From Natranaerovirga pectinivora (lineage in GTDB: Bacteria; Bacillota; Clostridia; Lachnospirales; DSM-24629): a DNA stretch of 64,000 nt. Of this stretch, positions 8,964-19,107 are shown piece after piece. The first letter of the stretch is position 1, and the number at the start of each line of letters is the position of its first letter. A model generated the notes under the pieces. The model did not search any database. It was not told the origin of the DNA and worked only from the letters and a program-made list of their open reading frames with translations. Both the position numbers and the translations under genes were made by a program. Where the stretch lies: positions 434,001 through 498,000 of the forward strand of contig NZ_SMAL01000002.1 in the NCBI RefSeq assembly GCF_004342165.1. Reading direction: 5' to 3'.

Positions 8964-9416
8964 ATGATAGAGATTAAAAAAATGAATAAACAGAAAAAAA
9001 TAGCTTTAATAGCTCATGATAATAGAAAAAGAGATTTATTAGACTGGGTCAAAAAGAATAAAGAAACATTAGGTAAACATTTTCTTTTTGGAACAGGGAC
9101 AACAGGTAGATTAATAACAGAAGAGACAAGCTTACCAGTAACCACATACAAAAGTGGGCCTATTGGTGGTGATCAACAAATTGGTTCAAGAATTATTGAA
9201 GGAGATATTGATTTTATGGTATTCTATTGGGATCCTTTAGAGGCCCAACCACATGATCCTGATGTAAAGGCGTTGCTTAGAATTGCAGTATTGTATGATA
9301 TACCTGTTGCAACAAATCAGGCAACAGCTGATTTTATTTTTACGTCGCCTTTAATGGATGAGGAATATGAACGATTTGTAATAGATTACACTAAGAGAAT
9401 CAAGCGTAATATCTAG
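8964..9416 (+). CDS. mgsA: Methylglyoxal synthase
   Basis: Converts dihydroxyacetone phosphate to methylglyoxal and phosphate, a bypass that relieves sugar-phosphate stress. The 150-aa protein is an MGS-like domain with LIAHDNRKRDL, the phosphate-binding GTGTTGRLI near residue 45, and SGPIGGDQQIG near 68-78. The catalytic Asp lies in that region and in the DPLEAQPHDPDV loop. AAGGAGG lies 8-9 nt before the ATG. The active enzyme is a cytoplasmic oligomer. Only a short gap separates it from comEA. Confidence 0.96.
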   Translation: MIEIKKMNKQKKIALIAHDNRKRDLLDWVKKNKETLGKHFLFGTGTTGRLITEETSLPVTTYKSGPIGGDQQIGSRIIEGDIDFMVFYWDPLEAQPHDPDVKALLRIAVLYDIPVATNQATADFIFTSPLMDEEYERFVIDYTKRIKRNI

Positions 9417-9440
9417 TTGCTTCTAGGGGGTAGGTAGTAT

Positions 9441-10034
9441 ATGAAAGTTGATAAGTATACTAAGTTAATTGGATTATTAAGTGTTATTTTGATTGCTGGG
9501 ATTATTTATATATTAGTAATATACGATTTAGAAGAAGTAGAAATAAGTATTAATGAACATAATAATGGTAAGATAGAAGAGATTACTGAGGAGTCAGAAG
9601 ATTTAATAGATGATAAAATGATCTATGTCTTTTTATGCGGTGCAATAAACAATCCAGGTGTTTATGAGGTTGTGGATGGAACAAGAGTTTTTGAAGTGAT
9701 GAATTTAGCAGGAGGTCTTGCAGATAACGCTGATCAAACTGTAGTAAATCAAGCCCAACCTGTAATGGATGGCCAACAAATATATTTCCCAACCATTAAA
9801 GAAGTTGAAGAAGGATATATTGAAGAAATATCAGTTGGGCAATACTTAATTAATATTAACACTGCTTCCATTGAACAATTAATCACACTTCCTGGTGTTG
9901 GTGAGGTTAGAGCCCAGACTATTATTAATTTTAGAAATAAGAATGGAAGATTCAAATCTACAGAAGAGATTATGAATGTAGATGGTATTAAAGAGGGTAT
10001 TTATAATAGAATAAAGGATTTTATAACAGTATAA
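9441..10034 (+). CDS. comEA: Competence protein ComEA (SLBB plus helix-hairpin-helix)
   Basis: Membrane-anchored receptor for double-stranded DNA in natural transformation. One transmembrane segment (about 7-29) is followed by an acidic linker. An SLBB domain comes next (about 63-125, FLCGAINNPGVYEV). Tandem helix-hairpin-helix DNA-binding motifs follow at about 135-195 (ININTASIEQLITLPGVGE, then VDGI). This order is standard for Gram-positive ComEA. It lies 3.2 kb upstream of comEC, with a two-component pair and a lipoprotein between them rather than comEB. The SD is AGGGGGTAGG before the ATG. Confidence 0.95.
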   Translation: MKVDKYTKLIGLLSVILIAGIIYILVIYDLEEVEISINEHNNGKIEEITEESEDLIDDKMIYVFLCGAINNPGVYEVVDGTRVFEVMNLAGGLADNADQTVVNQAQPVMDGQQIYFPTIKEVEEGYIEEISVGQYLININTASIEQLITLPGVGEVRAQTIINFRNKNGRFKSTEEIMNVDGIKEGIYNRIKDFITV

Positions 10035-10069
10035 TTATAGTTTTACCTAAAGAAAGACGAGGTGATTTT

Positions 10070-10774
10070 ATGGGTAGAAGAGTATTAGTTGTAGATGATG
10101 AAAAAATTATCGTTAAAGGTATTAAATTTGGACTAGAGCAAGACGCTATGGAAGTAGATACAGCTTATGATGGTGAAGAAGCTGTAAATTTGGCAAAGCA
10201 AAATAGCTATGATTTAATTGTTTTGGATTTGATGTTACCTAAAATTGACGGATTAGAGGTGTGCCAACAAATAAGAGAGTTCTCTATGGTTCCTATTATA
10301 ATGCTTACTGCAAAGGGCGAAGATATGGACAAGATTATGGGATTAGAATATGGTGCAGATGACTATATGACTAAACCTTTTAATATTTTAGAACTTAAAG
10401 CAAGAATCAAAGCCATTATGCGTAGACAAAGTGTACAAACTCAATCGGCGGAGGCAACTCAAGGAACGGGAAAACAGATGGAAGCAGGAGAACTTAAAAT
10501 TGACTGCGATAGTAGAAGGGTGTTTATACAAGAAGAAGAGGTTAATTTAACAGCAAAAGAATTCGACTTACTAGAGTTATTAATAAATAATCCTAATAAA
10601 GTGTTTAGTAGAGAGAATCTATTAAATATTGTTTGGGGCTATGATTATCCAGGTGATGTTCGTACAGTGGATGTTCACGTACGTAGGTTAAGAGAAAAAA
10701 TAGAGCCAAACCCAAGTGAGCCGAAGTATATTCATACTAAATGGGGTGTTGGTTATTATTTCCAGAGTAAGTAA
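10070..10774 (+). CDS. OmpR/PhoB-family response regulator
   Basis: A 234-aa DNA-binding response regulator. The receiver domain (1-120) shows VVDDE, the phosphoacceptor Asp in LIVLDLMLPKIDG (near residue 53), T in MLTAKG and K in MTKPF. The C-terminal winged helix (about 137-232) contains LTAKEFDLLELL and VDVHVRRLREKI. The receiver-DBD linker is unusually Gln/Thr-rich. The kinase gene downstream overlaps its 3' end, so the two are co-translated and form a cognate pair. The stimulus cannot be read from sequence. Confidence 0.95.
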   Translation: MGRRVLVVDDEKIIVKGIKFGLEQDAMEVDTAYDGEEAVNLAKQNSYDLIVLDLMLPKIDGLEVCQQIREFSMVPIIMLTAKGEDMDKIMGLEYGADDYMTKPFNILELKARIKAIMRRQSVQTQSAEATQGTGKQMEAGELKIDCDSRRVFIQEEEVNLTAKEFDLLELLINNPNKVFSRENLLNIVWGYDYPGDVRTVDVHVRRLREKIEPNPSEPKYIHTKWGVGYYFQSK

Positions 10775-12179
10775 AATTGTAAAAAGCATTCGTTTCAAAA
10801 TGCTTTTTACTTACATATCAATAGGTATTATACCATTAGTAATTTTTATAAATGCATTAATTGGGACAGTTGAGAGGTATTATGAAGACCAAAAAGTAAT
10901 TTACCTACAAAGACAGTCTAATATTTTATCTAGTCAATTAACATTAGCAAATTACCTAGATGGTCAAAATATTGTTAATGGAGAATTAATTGAATTTGAA
11001 ATTAATCAGCTGAGTAAAGAATTAGATGGAAGGGTCTTAATTGTTAACAAGGATCATGTTGTAATTAAAGATACAAACCAAGTAGAAGAAGGAAAAACAC
11101 TCATTTCTCAGGAAGCTGTTAGAGGTCTTGGTGGGGAAACATTTATAAGACATATTAAAGAAAGGCAGAGAATGCAGGTAGTCACACCAATAAAAAATAA
11201 TGATTTGGTTATAGGAACTTTAATTATTACTGCGTCTACTGAGGATATTTATGATTCGGTAAAAGATCTGAGAAATAAGTCTATTTTACTGTTTATCATT
11301 ACGTTACTAATTATTTTAACCATTAGTTATTATTACTCTGAACTATTAACAAGACCATTTAAGGACTTGTTTAAACATATTAAATCTATAACAGCAGGAC
11401 ATTTTAATGAAAATTCAACTGTAAAAGGTCATCAAGAAATAGAGGATATTTCAATTGCTTTTAATCAAATGACTAGAAAGTTACAAGAATTTGAACAATC
11501 AAGACAAGAGTTTGTATCAAATGTTTCTCATGAGTTAAAAACACCATTAGCTTCAATAAAAGTATTAGCAGATTCATTGCTTTCACAAAAAGATGTACCA
11601 GCTGAGTTGTATAGAGAATTCTTGTTAGATATTAGTAATGAAGTTGATAGAGAAGATAAGATAATCAATGATTTATTATCACTTGTTAAGATGGATAAAA
11701 AAGAAGTAAAGCTTAATGTTGAACAAGTTAATATTAATATGTTGATTGAGCAAATTTTAAAGAGGTTAAAACCTTTGGCTGAAAAACAAGATGTAGAATT
11801 GATATTTGAAAGCTTTAGAGAAGTAGTTGGAGAAATCGATGAAGTTAAATTATCCCTTGCATTAACGAATATCATAGAAAATGGTATTAAATACAATAAA
11901 GAAAGTGGTTGGGTCAAAATATCGTTAAATGCAGACCATAAATTTTTCTTTGTGAAAATTACAGATTCAGGAATTGGTATTCCAAAGGATGAGCAAGATA
12001 AAATTTTCCAGAGATTTTATAGGATTGATAAAGCGAGATCAAGAGAAACTGGGGGCACGGGGTTAGGTTTATCAATTACTAAAAATGCTATAATTATGCA
12101 CAAAGGATTTATAAATGTAAAAAGTGAGGAGGGTGAAGGTACAACATTTTCACTGAGAATACCCTTATATTACCAATAA
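10716..12179 (+). CDS. Sensor histidine kinase
   Basis: Partner of the upstream regulator. A first transmembrane segment (near residues 29-50) and a second (about 190-210) enclose an extracytoplasmic dCache-like sensor region of about 140 aa. HAMP, HisKA (NVSHELKTPLASIK with the phosphorylated His) and HATPase_c (N box NIIENGIKYN, G1 DSGIGIP, G2 GGTGLGLSI) follow. The start is uncertain: no ATG precedes 10800, none of the GTG codons at 10716 and 10746 has a good SD, and the gene overlaps the regulator, which suggests translational coupling. The longest frame is given. Confidence 0.92.
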   Translation: MSRSIFILNGVLVIISRVSKIVKSIRFKMLFTYISIGIIPLVIFINALIGTVERYYEDQKVIYLQRQSNILSSQLTLANYLDGQNIVNGELIEFEINQLSKELDGRVLIVNKDHVVIKDTNQVEEGKTLISQEAVRGLGGETFIRHIKERQRMQVVTPIKNNDLVIGTLIITASTEDIYDSVKDLRNKSILLFIITLLIILTISYYYSELLTRPFKDLFKHIKSITAGHFNENSTVKGHQEIEDISIAFNQMTRKLQEFEQSRQEFVSNVSHELKTPLASIKVLADSLLSQKDVPAELYREFLLDISNEVDREDKIINDLLSLVKMDKKEVKLNVEQVNINMLIEQILKRLKPLAEKQDVELIFESFREVVGEIDEVKLSLALTNIIENGIKYNKESGWVKISLNADHKFFFVKITDSGIGIPKDEQDKIFQRFYRIDKARSRETGGTGLGLSITKNAIIMHKGFINVKSEEGEGTTFSLRIPLYYQ

Positions 12180-12284
12180 GTTTATAGTTTTGTAACATGT
12201 TCTTTGTAGTTTTGTAATGCATATAGGTTATAATTAATTAAAAATAGGTTATCTAAAATAATAATACTCCTAGGGGGAGGTACT

Positions 12285-13229
12285 ATGACTAGAATAAGCA
12301 AATTAATTATACTTGTAATTTTAGCACTTATGTTTTTGAGTGCTTGTACAAATAAAAATATTAGCACTGCTAGTAATATAGAAGGAATTAAAATAGATCT
12401 TTTCTACATAAATCAAAATAAAACAGATTTAGTAGTTGAAACGGTTGATTTTCTTGAGAATGATAAAGAGGCTGAAAGTTTTATTAAAATGTTAATTGAT
12501 AAACTTAAGTCTAATCCAAGTAATAGAAACTATTTAAAAACAATCCCTGATAATTTAGATGTTAAAGGCATTAGGCTTGAAAATAGAACGGCAAGAATTA
12601 TATTTGACAATAATTATTCTGATTTTACGCCGCTAGAAGAAGTTTTAGTAAGAGCTGCTATAGTTAAAACCTTAACGCAAATTAAGTCAGTTGATTTTGT
12701 AGAGTTTTTTATTAACGATCAACCACTAAAAGATAGAAATGATAAACCATTGGGCTTAATGAAATCTTCCGATTTTGTTGGGGATATCAATAATAGTGAA
12801 AGTGTTTTAAGAGAAGTGGCCATTACGTTATATTTTTCTGATGCTGAGGGAACAGGATTAGTGCCTGAAAGGGTTAATTCTACTATTTATGCAGATGAAC
12901 CAATAGAAAAGAAAGTTATTGAACTTTTAATTGAGGGTCCAACAAGTGAAAATTTATCAGCTACGGTTCCAAGAGAATCAAGACTAAAACATATTTATGT
13001 TAAAGATGGTATTGCATATATAGATTTTAATGAAGACTTTAGATCAAGACATTGGGGTGGATCAACAGGAGAAATCCTTACTATATATTCAATAGTGAAT
13101 TCTTTAGCAGAATTACCTAATATTAGTAGAGTGCAATTTTTAATTAATGGACTCAAAGTAAGTGAATTTAAAGGACATGTAGCTTTTGATGTGTTATTTG
13201 AAAGAAACTTAGATATTGTTATTTACTAA
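12285..13229 (+). CDS. GerMN-domain lipoprotein
   Basis: Lipoprotein of 314 aa with signal peptide and lipobox FLSAC (Cys near residue 21), then two GerMN domains (about 35-155 and 175-300). Both end in typical segments such as IYSIVNSLAELPNISRVQF. GerMN domains occur in spore germination/sporulation protein GerM and in lipoproteins encoded beside two-component systems. It may act as an accessory to the adjacent histidine kinase, as LpqB does in actinobacteria; that is inference from gene order. AGGGGGAGG precedes the ATG. Confidence 0.88.
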   Translation: MTRISKLIILVILALMFLSACTNKNISTASNIEGIKIDLFYINQNKTDLVVETVDFLENDKEAESFIKMLIDKLKSNPSNRNYLKTIPDNLDVKGIRLENRTARIIFDNNYSDFTPLEEVLVRAAIVKTLTQIKSVDFVEFFINDQPLKDRNDKPLGLMKSSDFVGDINNSESVLREVAITLYFSDAEGTGLVPERVNSTIYADEPIEKKVIELLIEGPTSENLSATVPRESRLKHIYVKDGIAYIDFNEDFRSRHWGGSTGEILTIYSIVNSLAELPNISRVQFLINGLKVSEFKGHVAFDVLFERNLDIVIY

Positions 13230-13251
13230 TTTGTAGAGAGGTAAATTCATA

Positions 13252-15540
13252 ATGAAACGACCATTAGTTATGCTTGTTATAGCTTTTCTTTTGGGGCTAT
13301 TATTGGGGTATTTAAGTGAATATTATATTTTGAGTATAATGTCAATTGTTTTTGTTGTTATACTTAGTTATAAATTATATAAAACATATTACAAGGTATG
13401 GGTTTTTGCCATGCCTTTGATATGTTTTTTTTCGTATGCATTAATGGTGAATGCATTAGAACCCAAAAACATAGATATTCATAATGCCTTTGATGGTAGA
13501 GTTAGTGCAAGTTTTACTGGTATTGTTGAAGATTATACATATAATGACAATCAGACGATATTAATTGTAAGAACACACAACTTAACAATTAATGAACAAA
13601 GGTATAAAAACAACTTAAAAATTAGGGTTACGTTTAACAATAAAATCAACTTACATTTAAAAGATGAAGTGTGGATGGAAGGCACATTATACAAATTACA
13701 ACTTCCAAGAAATGATGGTGCATGGAATGAAAAGTTATATTACCATATTAGAGGAATAGATTTTAGATTTTTTGCCAATGAAATTAATATCCTAGAAAAA
13801 AACCTATCTTTCTTCCAATCATTAAAAAACTTTAGAAGTAAAGTTGAAGAGAATTACTATAATCTATTAGCAAAAGAAGATGCTGGAATTATATCGGCAA
13901 TGGTTATAGGAGAGCGCAGAGGCTTGGATGGAGAAATAAGGGAATTATTTCAAAAAAGTGGTATAGCACATATCTTAGCTATTTCAGGTTTGCATATTAC
14001 ATTAATTGGTTTATTCATCTTTCAGCTATTAAAATATATGAGAATAAATATTAGATTGAGTGGTATTATTACCATTATATTTTTAATCATTTACTGTATA
14101 TTTACTGGAGCCAGCATATCAACACAAAGAGCTGTATTAATGGTTAGTGTATTATTAGGATCTTATATTTTTGGTAGGACATATGAAATATTCTCAGCCC
14201 TTGCATTAGCAGGGATAATTCTTTTAATAATTAACCCCTTATTTATATTTGATGTGGGATTTCAACTATCTTTCGCTGCAGTATTAGGGATAAGAATTAT
14301 AACACCTTTTCTACAATCATATATTAAATGGGACAATAAGGTTATCAAACTACTTTGTGGGAGTACTGCAGCTTATATTAGTACAACGCCTATAATAGCT
14401 TTTTATTATTATGAAATTCCAGTATACGCAATAATCGTAAATATATTGATAATTCCATTATTGAGTGTATTAGTACCAGTAGCTTTTTTAGCTGGTGTAG
14501 TTAGCTTTTTTAGTATGACACTAGGTAAAATACTTATAGGTATTGTATTTTTTATTCTTCAATTCATTAAGTTTGTAAGCGAATTTGTTTCTAAAATGCC
14601 TATTAACACTATATTAACAGGTAAACCATTACTCTTAACTTTAATTGTTTTGTATCTAGTAATAGCTTTGATTATCTACTATAGTAAGAGTAAAAAGAAA
14701 CAAGGTTTTGTTATACTGGGTATGGTTGGATTTTTTATTTTTAAAACCCTAGTAACCCCTAATTATTTAGAAGTTACAATTATAGATGTAGCCCAGGGAG
14801 ATTCTATTTTTATAACAACTCCAAGTAAAAAAAACATAATAATTGATGGTGGAGGATCTATTTTTGAGGAAATAGGAATTAGAAGAATTCTTCCATTTTT
14901 AAAATATAATGGGATAAATAAAATTCACTATATGTTTTTAACGCATAGTGATTTGGACCATATTTCAGGATTAATAGAAATTATTGATAAAGTTGATGTG
15001 GATTATCTGTTTGTGTCTAAAACAGATTATAACAATAATTTATATGTTGAGTTAATGAGAAAAGCAAAGGAAAATAATGTATCAGTAGTAGAAATATTAA
15101 AAGGTGATTCTTTAAGAATCGGAGAGATTTTTATTGAATGCTTATTTCCTAAAGAAAATACAGTTGTTCGTGGGAATAATGATTATTCATTGGTACTTAG
15201 TTTGACATACAAAGATATAAAAATGTTGTTTACAGGAGATATCGAAAGAAATCAAGAATTACAATTACTAGACTTTATAACGCCCCATCAAATACTAAAA
15301 GTAGCCCACCACGGGTCGAGAACATCTTCAAATGAAGAGTTTTTAGAAGTTGTTCAACCTGAAATTGGGTTGATATCTTATGGAATGTACAATAGTTATG
15401 GACATCCACATCAAGAAGTAATAGACAGATACCATAGTTATGATACAATATTATATAAAACAGGTAGAGATGGTGCCATTCGCCTTAGAACAAATGGAAC
15501 AAAGGTATATGTTTCTACCAAATTGCCAAGAAAGGATTAG
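13252..15540 (+). CDS. comEC: DNA internalisation channel ComEC/Rec2
   Basis: Polytopic membrane protein that passes one DNA strand into the cytoplasm during transformation. The 762-aa full-length form shows two N-terminal membrane helices, an OB-like DUF4131 domain (about 80-180), and the competence membrane domain (about 215-490, starting MVIGERRGLD and SGLHITLIGL). The C-terminal metallo-beta-lactamase-type nuclease domain (about 505-755) carries DVAQGDSIFI, THSDLDHISG, FTGDIE and VAHHGSRTSS, so its metal ligands are present. Nothing suggests inactivation. The next gene, holA, starts 2 nt after its stop. Confidence 0.97.
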   Translation: MKRPLVMLVIAFLLGLLLGYLSEYYILSIMSIVFVVILSYKLYKTYYKVWVFAMPLICFFSYALMVNALEPKNIDIHNAFDGRVSASFTGIVEDYTYNDNQTILIVRTHNLTINEQRYKNNLKIRVTFNNKINLHLKDEVWMEGTLYKLQLPRNDGAWNEKLYYHIRGIDFRFFANEINILEKNLSFFQSLKNFRSKVEENYYNLLAKEDAGIISAMVIGERRGLDGEIRELFQKSGIAHILAISGLHITLIGLFIFQLLKYMRINIRLSGIITIIFLIIYCIFTGASISTQRAVLMVSVLLGSYIFGRTYEIFSALALAGIILLIINPLFIFDVGFQLSFAAVLGIRIITPFLQSYIKWDNKVIKLLCGSTAAYISTTPIIAFYYYEIPVYAIIVNILIIPLLSVLVPVAFLAGVVSFFSMTLGKILIGIVFFILQFIKFVSEFVSKMPINTILTGKPLLLTLIVLYLVIALIIYYSKSKKKQGFVILGMVGFFIFKTLVTPNYLEVTIIDVAQGDSIFITTPSKKNIIIDGGGSIFEEIGIRRILPFLKYNGINKIHYMFLTHSDLDHISGLIEIIDKVDVDYLFVSKTDYNNNLYVELMRKAKENNVSVVEILKGDSLRIGEIFIECLFPKENTVVRGNNDYSLVLSLTYKDIKMLFTGDIERNQELQLLDFITPHQILKVAHHGSRTSSNEEFLEVVQPEIGLISYGMYNSYGHPHQEVIDRYHSYDTILYKTGRDGAIRLRTNGTKVYVSTKLPRKD

Positions 15541-15542
15541 AT

Positions 15543-16532
15543 ATGCAAAATCTAAAGAAACAAATAAAAAACGGAGAGTTACATAATTTGTATCTTTTTT
15601 ATGGAAAAGAAAACTATATAAAAAATTTATATAAAAAAAGAATTAAAACAACTTTACTAGATGAAGATGACATAATGAATTATAATTTCTTTGAAGGAAA
15701 GCAAGTAAGAGTATCTGATATTATAGATATTGCAGATACTTTGCCTTTTTTTAAAGAAGCAAGACTAATTATTGTAGAAAACTCTGAGCTATTTAAAAGT
15801 GGTAAAAAAGATGAATCTGAAGCAATGGCTACTTATTTAGAAAACATACCTAGCTCAACTTATCTTATATTTGTAGAAGATGAAATTGATAAACGAAGTA
15901 AAATATATAAAACAGTTCAGAAAAAGGGATATGCAGTTGAATTTAATCAATTAAATGAACAAGAAATAAAGCAGTGGTTAAGGATTACCACTAATAAAAA
16001 TAATGTAAATATAAACAATGATGTGGCGGATTATTTTATTTATACAGTTGGTATGGATATGGCAACAATAGATAAAGAATTAGAGAAACTAATATCCTAT
16101 ACTTTAGGGAAGAATGAGATAACAAAAGAAGATATAGACTCTATTAGCACAAAACAGATAGAAAATAAAATCTTTGATATGATCAATGCTATTGGAGAAA
16201 AAAACAAAGAAAAGGCTATTGTTCTTTACCATGATCTATTAATGTTAAAAGAGCCGCCTCTTAGAATCATTTTTATGTTAGTAAGACAATTTAGAATGTT
16301 ATTGCAGGTTAAAAGTTTAGTGAATGCAGGGGTTAATGAATATGAGATAACATCAAAGCTAGGTCTTAGAAGTTTTATCGTTAAAAATTGTATTAGACAA
16401 GTGAGAAATTTTAAAGTGGAAAGGATAAAAGAAGCTTTAAATGATTGTCTAGAATACGAAGGTTTAATAAAGACAGGAAGGATAGAAGATAAATTAGGAG
16501 TAGAAATAATTATATTAAAATATAGTATTTAA
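15543..16532 (+). CDS. holA: DNA polymerase III delta subunit
   Basis: Subunit of the clamp loader that opens the beta clamp. At 329 aa it matches the HolA family: N-terminal AAA+-like domain with the conserved start LHNLYLFYGKENYIK and segment LPFFKEARLIIVENS, a lid domain, and the C-terminal collar (LRIIFMLVRQFRMLLQVKSL). As in many Firmicutes it follows comEC directly. The rpsT gene that often comes next is absent here. Confidence 0.95.
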   Translation: MQNLKKQIKNGELHNLYLFYGKENYIKNLYKKRIKTTLLDEDDIMNYNFFEGKQVRVSDIIDIADTLPFFKEARLIIVENSELFKSGKKDESEAMATYLENIPSSTYLIFVEDEIDKRSKIYKTVQKKGYAVEFNQLNEQEIKQWLRITTNKNNVNINNDVADYFIYTVGMDMATIDKELEKLISYTLGKNEITKEDIDSISTKQIENKIFDMINAIGEKNKEKAIVLYHDLLMLKEPPLRIIFMLVRQFRMLLQVKSLVNAGVNEYEITSKLGLRSFIVKNCIRQVRNFKVERIKEALNDCLEYEGLIKTGRIEDKLGVEIIILKYSI

Positions 16533-16563
16533 TTTAATCATATTATGCTAATCAAATAAATAG

Positions 16564-16600
16564 AAATAAGTATTAATAATGAAAACAAGCATACTTATTT
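16564..16600. other. Hairpin after holA
   Basis: Perfect 10-bp inverted repeat AAATAAGTAT / ATACTTATTT with a 17-nt loop. There is no clear U-tract, so terminator function is only possible. Confidence 0.35.
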
Positions 16601-16760
16601 ATATAGCATTTTATAGGAGTATGATTTTTAAAGTTAAAGATAAGTAAAAAATTTATAAACAATAATAATATTATAACAATATAAAATAATGAAAGGGGTT
16701 AGGTATAAGACGAAATAGGTTCTATTAGATTTAAATACTAAACTTTAAGGAGGAAGGTAT

Positions 16761-18932
16761 ATGAGTCAAACACAAGAACGATTAGGTAAGAATCTAAGTT
16801 TTTTTGCAGTATACGCAATAGGCACAGGAACAATGATTGGTGCAGGTATATTTGTACTTCCAGGTATAGCTATAGGTACGGCAGGACCAGCAGCAGCACT
16901 ATCTTTTTTTATAGGAGGATTAATTACTCTTGCAACGATGTTTAGTGTTATGGAGTTAGCAACAGGAATGCCAAAAGCAGGAGGAAGTTATTTCTTTATT
17001 AGTCGATCTCTTGGTCCTCTTTTTGGAACCATAGTAGGCCTTGGTGCATGGATGTCTTTGGTTTTCAAAGGATCCTTTGCTTTGGTAGGTCTTGCAGAGT
17101 ATTTTCAAGTGTTTTTTACAGCCCCTATTATTGTAGTGGCTGTGTGTGCTGGAGTGTTAATGCTTTTTATCAACTACCGTGGTTCTAAAGGCAGTGGTAG
17201 TTTGCAAAATATCATTGTTGGAGGATTAATTGTAATATTATTTTTATTTATTGTCCGAGGAAGTATGCTGGTTTCTCAAGAAAAACTAGTGCCATTTATG
17301 CCTTACGGCATGTCTTCTGTTTTTCAAACAACGGGTATTATATTTATATCCTATCTAGGAGTAACTCAACTAGCTGCTATCTCAGAGGAAGTAAAAGATC
17401 CAGCAAAAAATATTCCAAGAGCTTTTTTATTATCTGTAATTACAGTAATCATAATTTATGTAGGCGTTATTATCGTTGTAAATGGTATTCTACCAATGGA
17501 ATCCTTATCAAATAGTAACACACCTTTGGTATCTGCAGCGGAACGGATGCAGGGTCAATGGGGGATTTATATTATTACTTTAGCAGGATTTTTCGCAACG
17601 GTATCAACAGCCAATGCTGCAATTATGTCTTCTTCACGGTTCCCTTTTGCCATGGCAAGAGATCAATTAATGCCATCAGCATTAATAAAGATACATAAAA
17701 AATATAAAACACCATATATTGCCATACTATTTACAGGTATTGTTATGTTGGGGTTATTATTCTTTTTTGATGTTGAGGGATTGGCTAAGTTAGGTTCCAC
17801 TTTAAATGTTTTGATCTTTGTTTTAGTAAACCTTTCAGTTTTTGTATTTAGAAAAAATAAGTCTCCTAATTATAAACCTACATTTAAAGATCCGTTCTTT
17901 CCTGTGACTCAGATAGTAGGTATCGTTGGAAGTCTTGCGCTACTCCCTTCATTAGGGATATTATCCTTGGTTTTCGCTCTTTGTGTAATTGGAGTAGGAA
18001 TTCTTTGGTATTTACTTTTAGGAAGAAACAAAATTCATTTTAACTACGCAATGAAAGATGTTATTAAAGACACACCTACGTTGGAAAGAGTAAATGAAAG
18101 TGAAATAAGAATTTTAGTGCCTTTAGCAAATCCTGAACATGAAAAAGATTTATTAATTATTTCAGATGCGTTAGGAGATGCAGTTACAGGTATTAATGTA
18201 ATAACTGTACCTGAACAAATATCACCAAGGGCAGCTATGGATATGTATCATAAAGAGAAAAGTAATACATCTAAACTCCTAGAAAAAACCTTCGACGAAT
18301 GGGTTGGCATACACAAAGAAAAACAAAATTATGTGGTTGTTTTTGATCATAGTGTATCTAATGCCATCATTGAGCAAGCAAGTTTAGAAGATTCTAATAT
18401 GATTGTTATGGGATGGTGTAAAAAAGAAAAATTCAAATACCCTTTAGGAAAAATTACACATGAAATACTGACAAAAGCTAAGTGTCATATGGCTCTATTA
18501 AAAGGAAATATTAAAGAGAATATAAAAAAAATCGGTGTTGCTTATGATGGTAAACCAAATGCACACTATGCATTGATTATGGCAAAAAAATTAGCAATGT
18601 ATAAAAATGCAGAAATTATAATTATACATGTCTTTAATCCAGATGATAGCCAAGAGAATAAACAAGAAATGATTCATAAGTTAGAAGACCTTTGTCGTAT
18701 GGAAGAAAGAATTAAAATAACTTATCAGGTATATGAACGCTATTCACCTGTAGATACAATACTTGAAGTAGAGAAAAATACAGATTTAATGGTAATAGGG
18801 GATTCAAATAAACTCTATAGAAAGTCGTTTATTTCTAGAATAGCTAATCGTGTAGCAAACCACGCCGAGAATCCAGTGCTTGTTATAAAAAGGTACGAAC
18901 ATTCCACAAAATACCTAAAATTCTTTGAGTAA
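16761..18932 (+). CDS. APC-family permease fused to two universal stress protein domains
   Basis: A 723-aa fusion. Residues about 1-430 form a 12-helix amino acid/polyamine/organocation permease with the first-helix motif GTMIGAGIFVLPG and FISYLGVTQLAAISEE. Residues about 445-570 and 595-715 resemble UspA domains, the second with a nucleotide-loop-like end NRVANHAENPVLVIKR. Such permease-Usp fusions are known; the Usp part is thought to sense nucleotides or stress and gate transport, but the substrate is not evident. TAAGGAGGAAGG precedes the ATG. It is followed by the CLC gene, suggesting a shared pH or ion-homeostasis theme (inference). Confidence 0.9.
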   Translation: MSQTQERLGKNLSFFAVYAIGTGTMIGAGIFVLPGIAIGTAGPAAALSFFIGGLITLATMFSVMELATGMPKAGGSYFFISRSLGPLFGTIVGLGAWMSLVFKGSFALVGLAEYFQVFFTAPIIVVAVCAGVLMLFINYRGSKGSGSLQNIIVGGLIVILFLFIVRGSMLVSQEKLVPFMPYGMSSVFQTTGIIFISYLGVTQLAAISEEVKDPAKNIPRAFLLSVITVIIIYVGVIIVVNGILPMESLSNSNTPLVSAAERMQGQWGIYIITLAGFFATVSTANAAIMSSSRFPFAMARDQLMPSALIKIHKKYKTPYIAILFTGIVMLGLLFFFDVEGLAKLGSTLNVLIFVLVNLSVFVFRKNKSPNYKPTFKDPFFPVTQIVGIVGSLALLPSLGILSLVFALCVIGVGILWYLLLGRNKIHFNYAMKDVIKDTPTLERVNESEIRILVPLANPEHEKDLLIISDALGDAVTGINVITVPEQISPRAAMDMYHKEKSNTSKLLEKTFDEWVGIHKEKQNYVVVFDHSVSNAIIEQASLEDSNMIVMGWCKKEKFKYPLGKITHEILTKAKCHMALLKGNIKENIKKIGVAYDGKPNAHYALIMAKKLAMYKNAEIIIIHVFNPDDSQENKQEMIHKLEDLCRMEERIKITYQVYERYSPVDTILEVEKNTDLMVIGDSNKLYRKSFISRIANRVANHAENPVLVIKRYEHSTKYLKFFE

Positions 18933-19004
18933 TCATAGTAAAATTTATAAAGGATTGTTCTTTTATAAAATATGTAGTATAATTTCAATGTGTGTCGTAT
19001 ACAA

Positions 19005-19036
19005 AATACCAAGAGTAGATAGTTACTCTTGGTATT
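19005..19036. other. Hairpin between permease-Usp and CLC genes
   Basis: Perfect 13-bp inverted repeat AATACCAAGAGTA / TACTCTTGGTATT with a 6-nt loop. There is no strong U-run after it. It is possibly a terminator or attenuator for the CLC gene that starts at 19108. Confidence 0.45.
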
Positions 19037-19107
19037 AATCGATGTATGACATAATAATAAGAACTTGAAAAATATAGACTGATTATCTGCATACTAAGGA
19101 GTAATTT

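Noticed and set aside
16533-16760. rpsT (ribosomal protein S20), often found after holA
   Set aside because: No S20-like frame on either strand in this gap.
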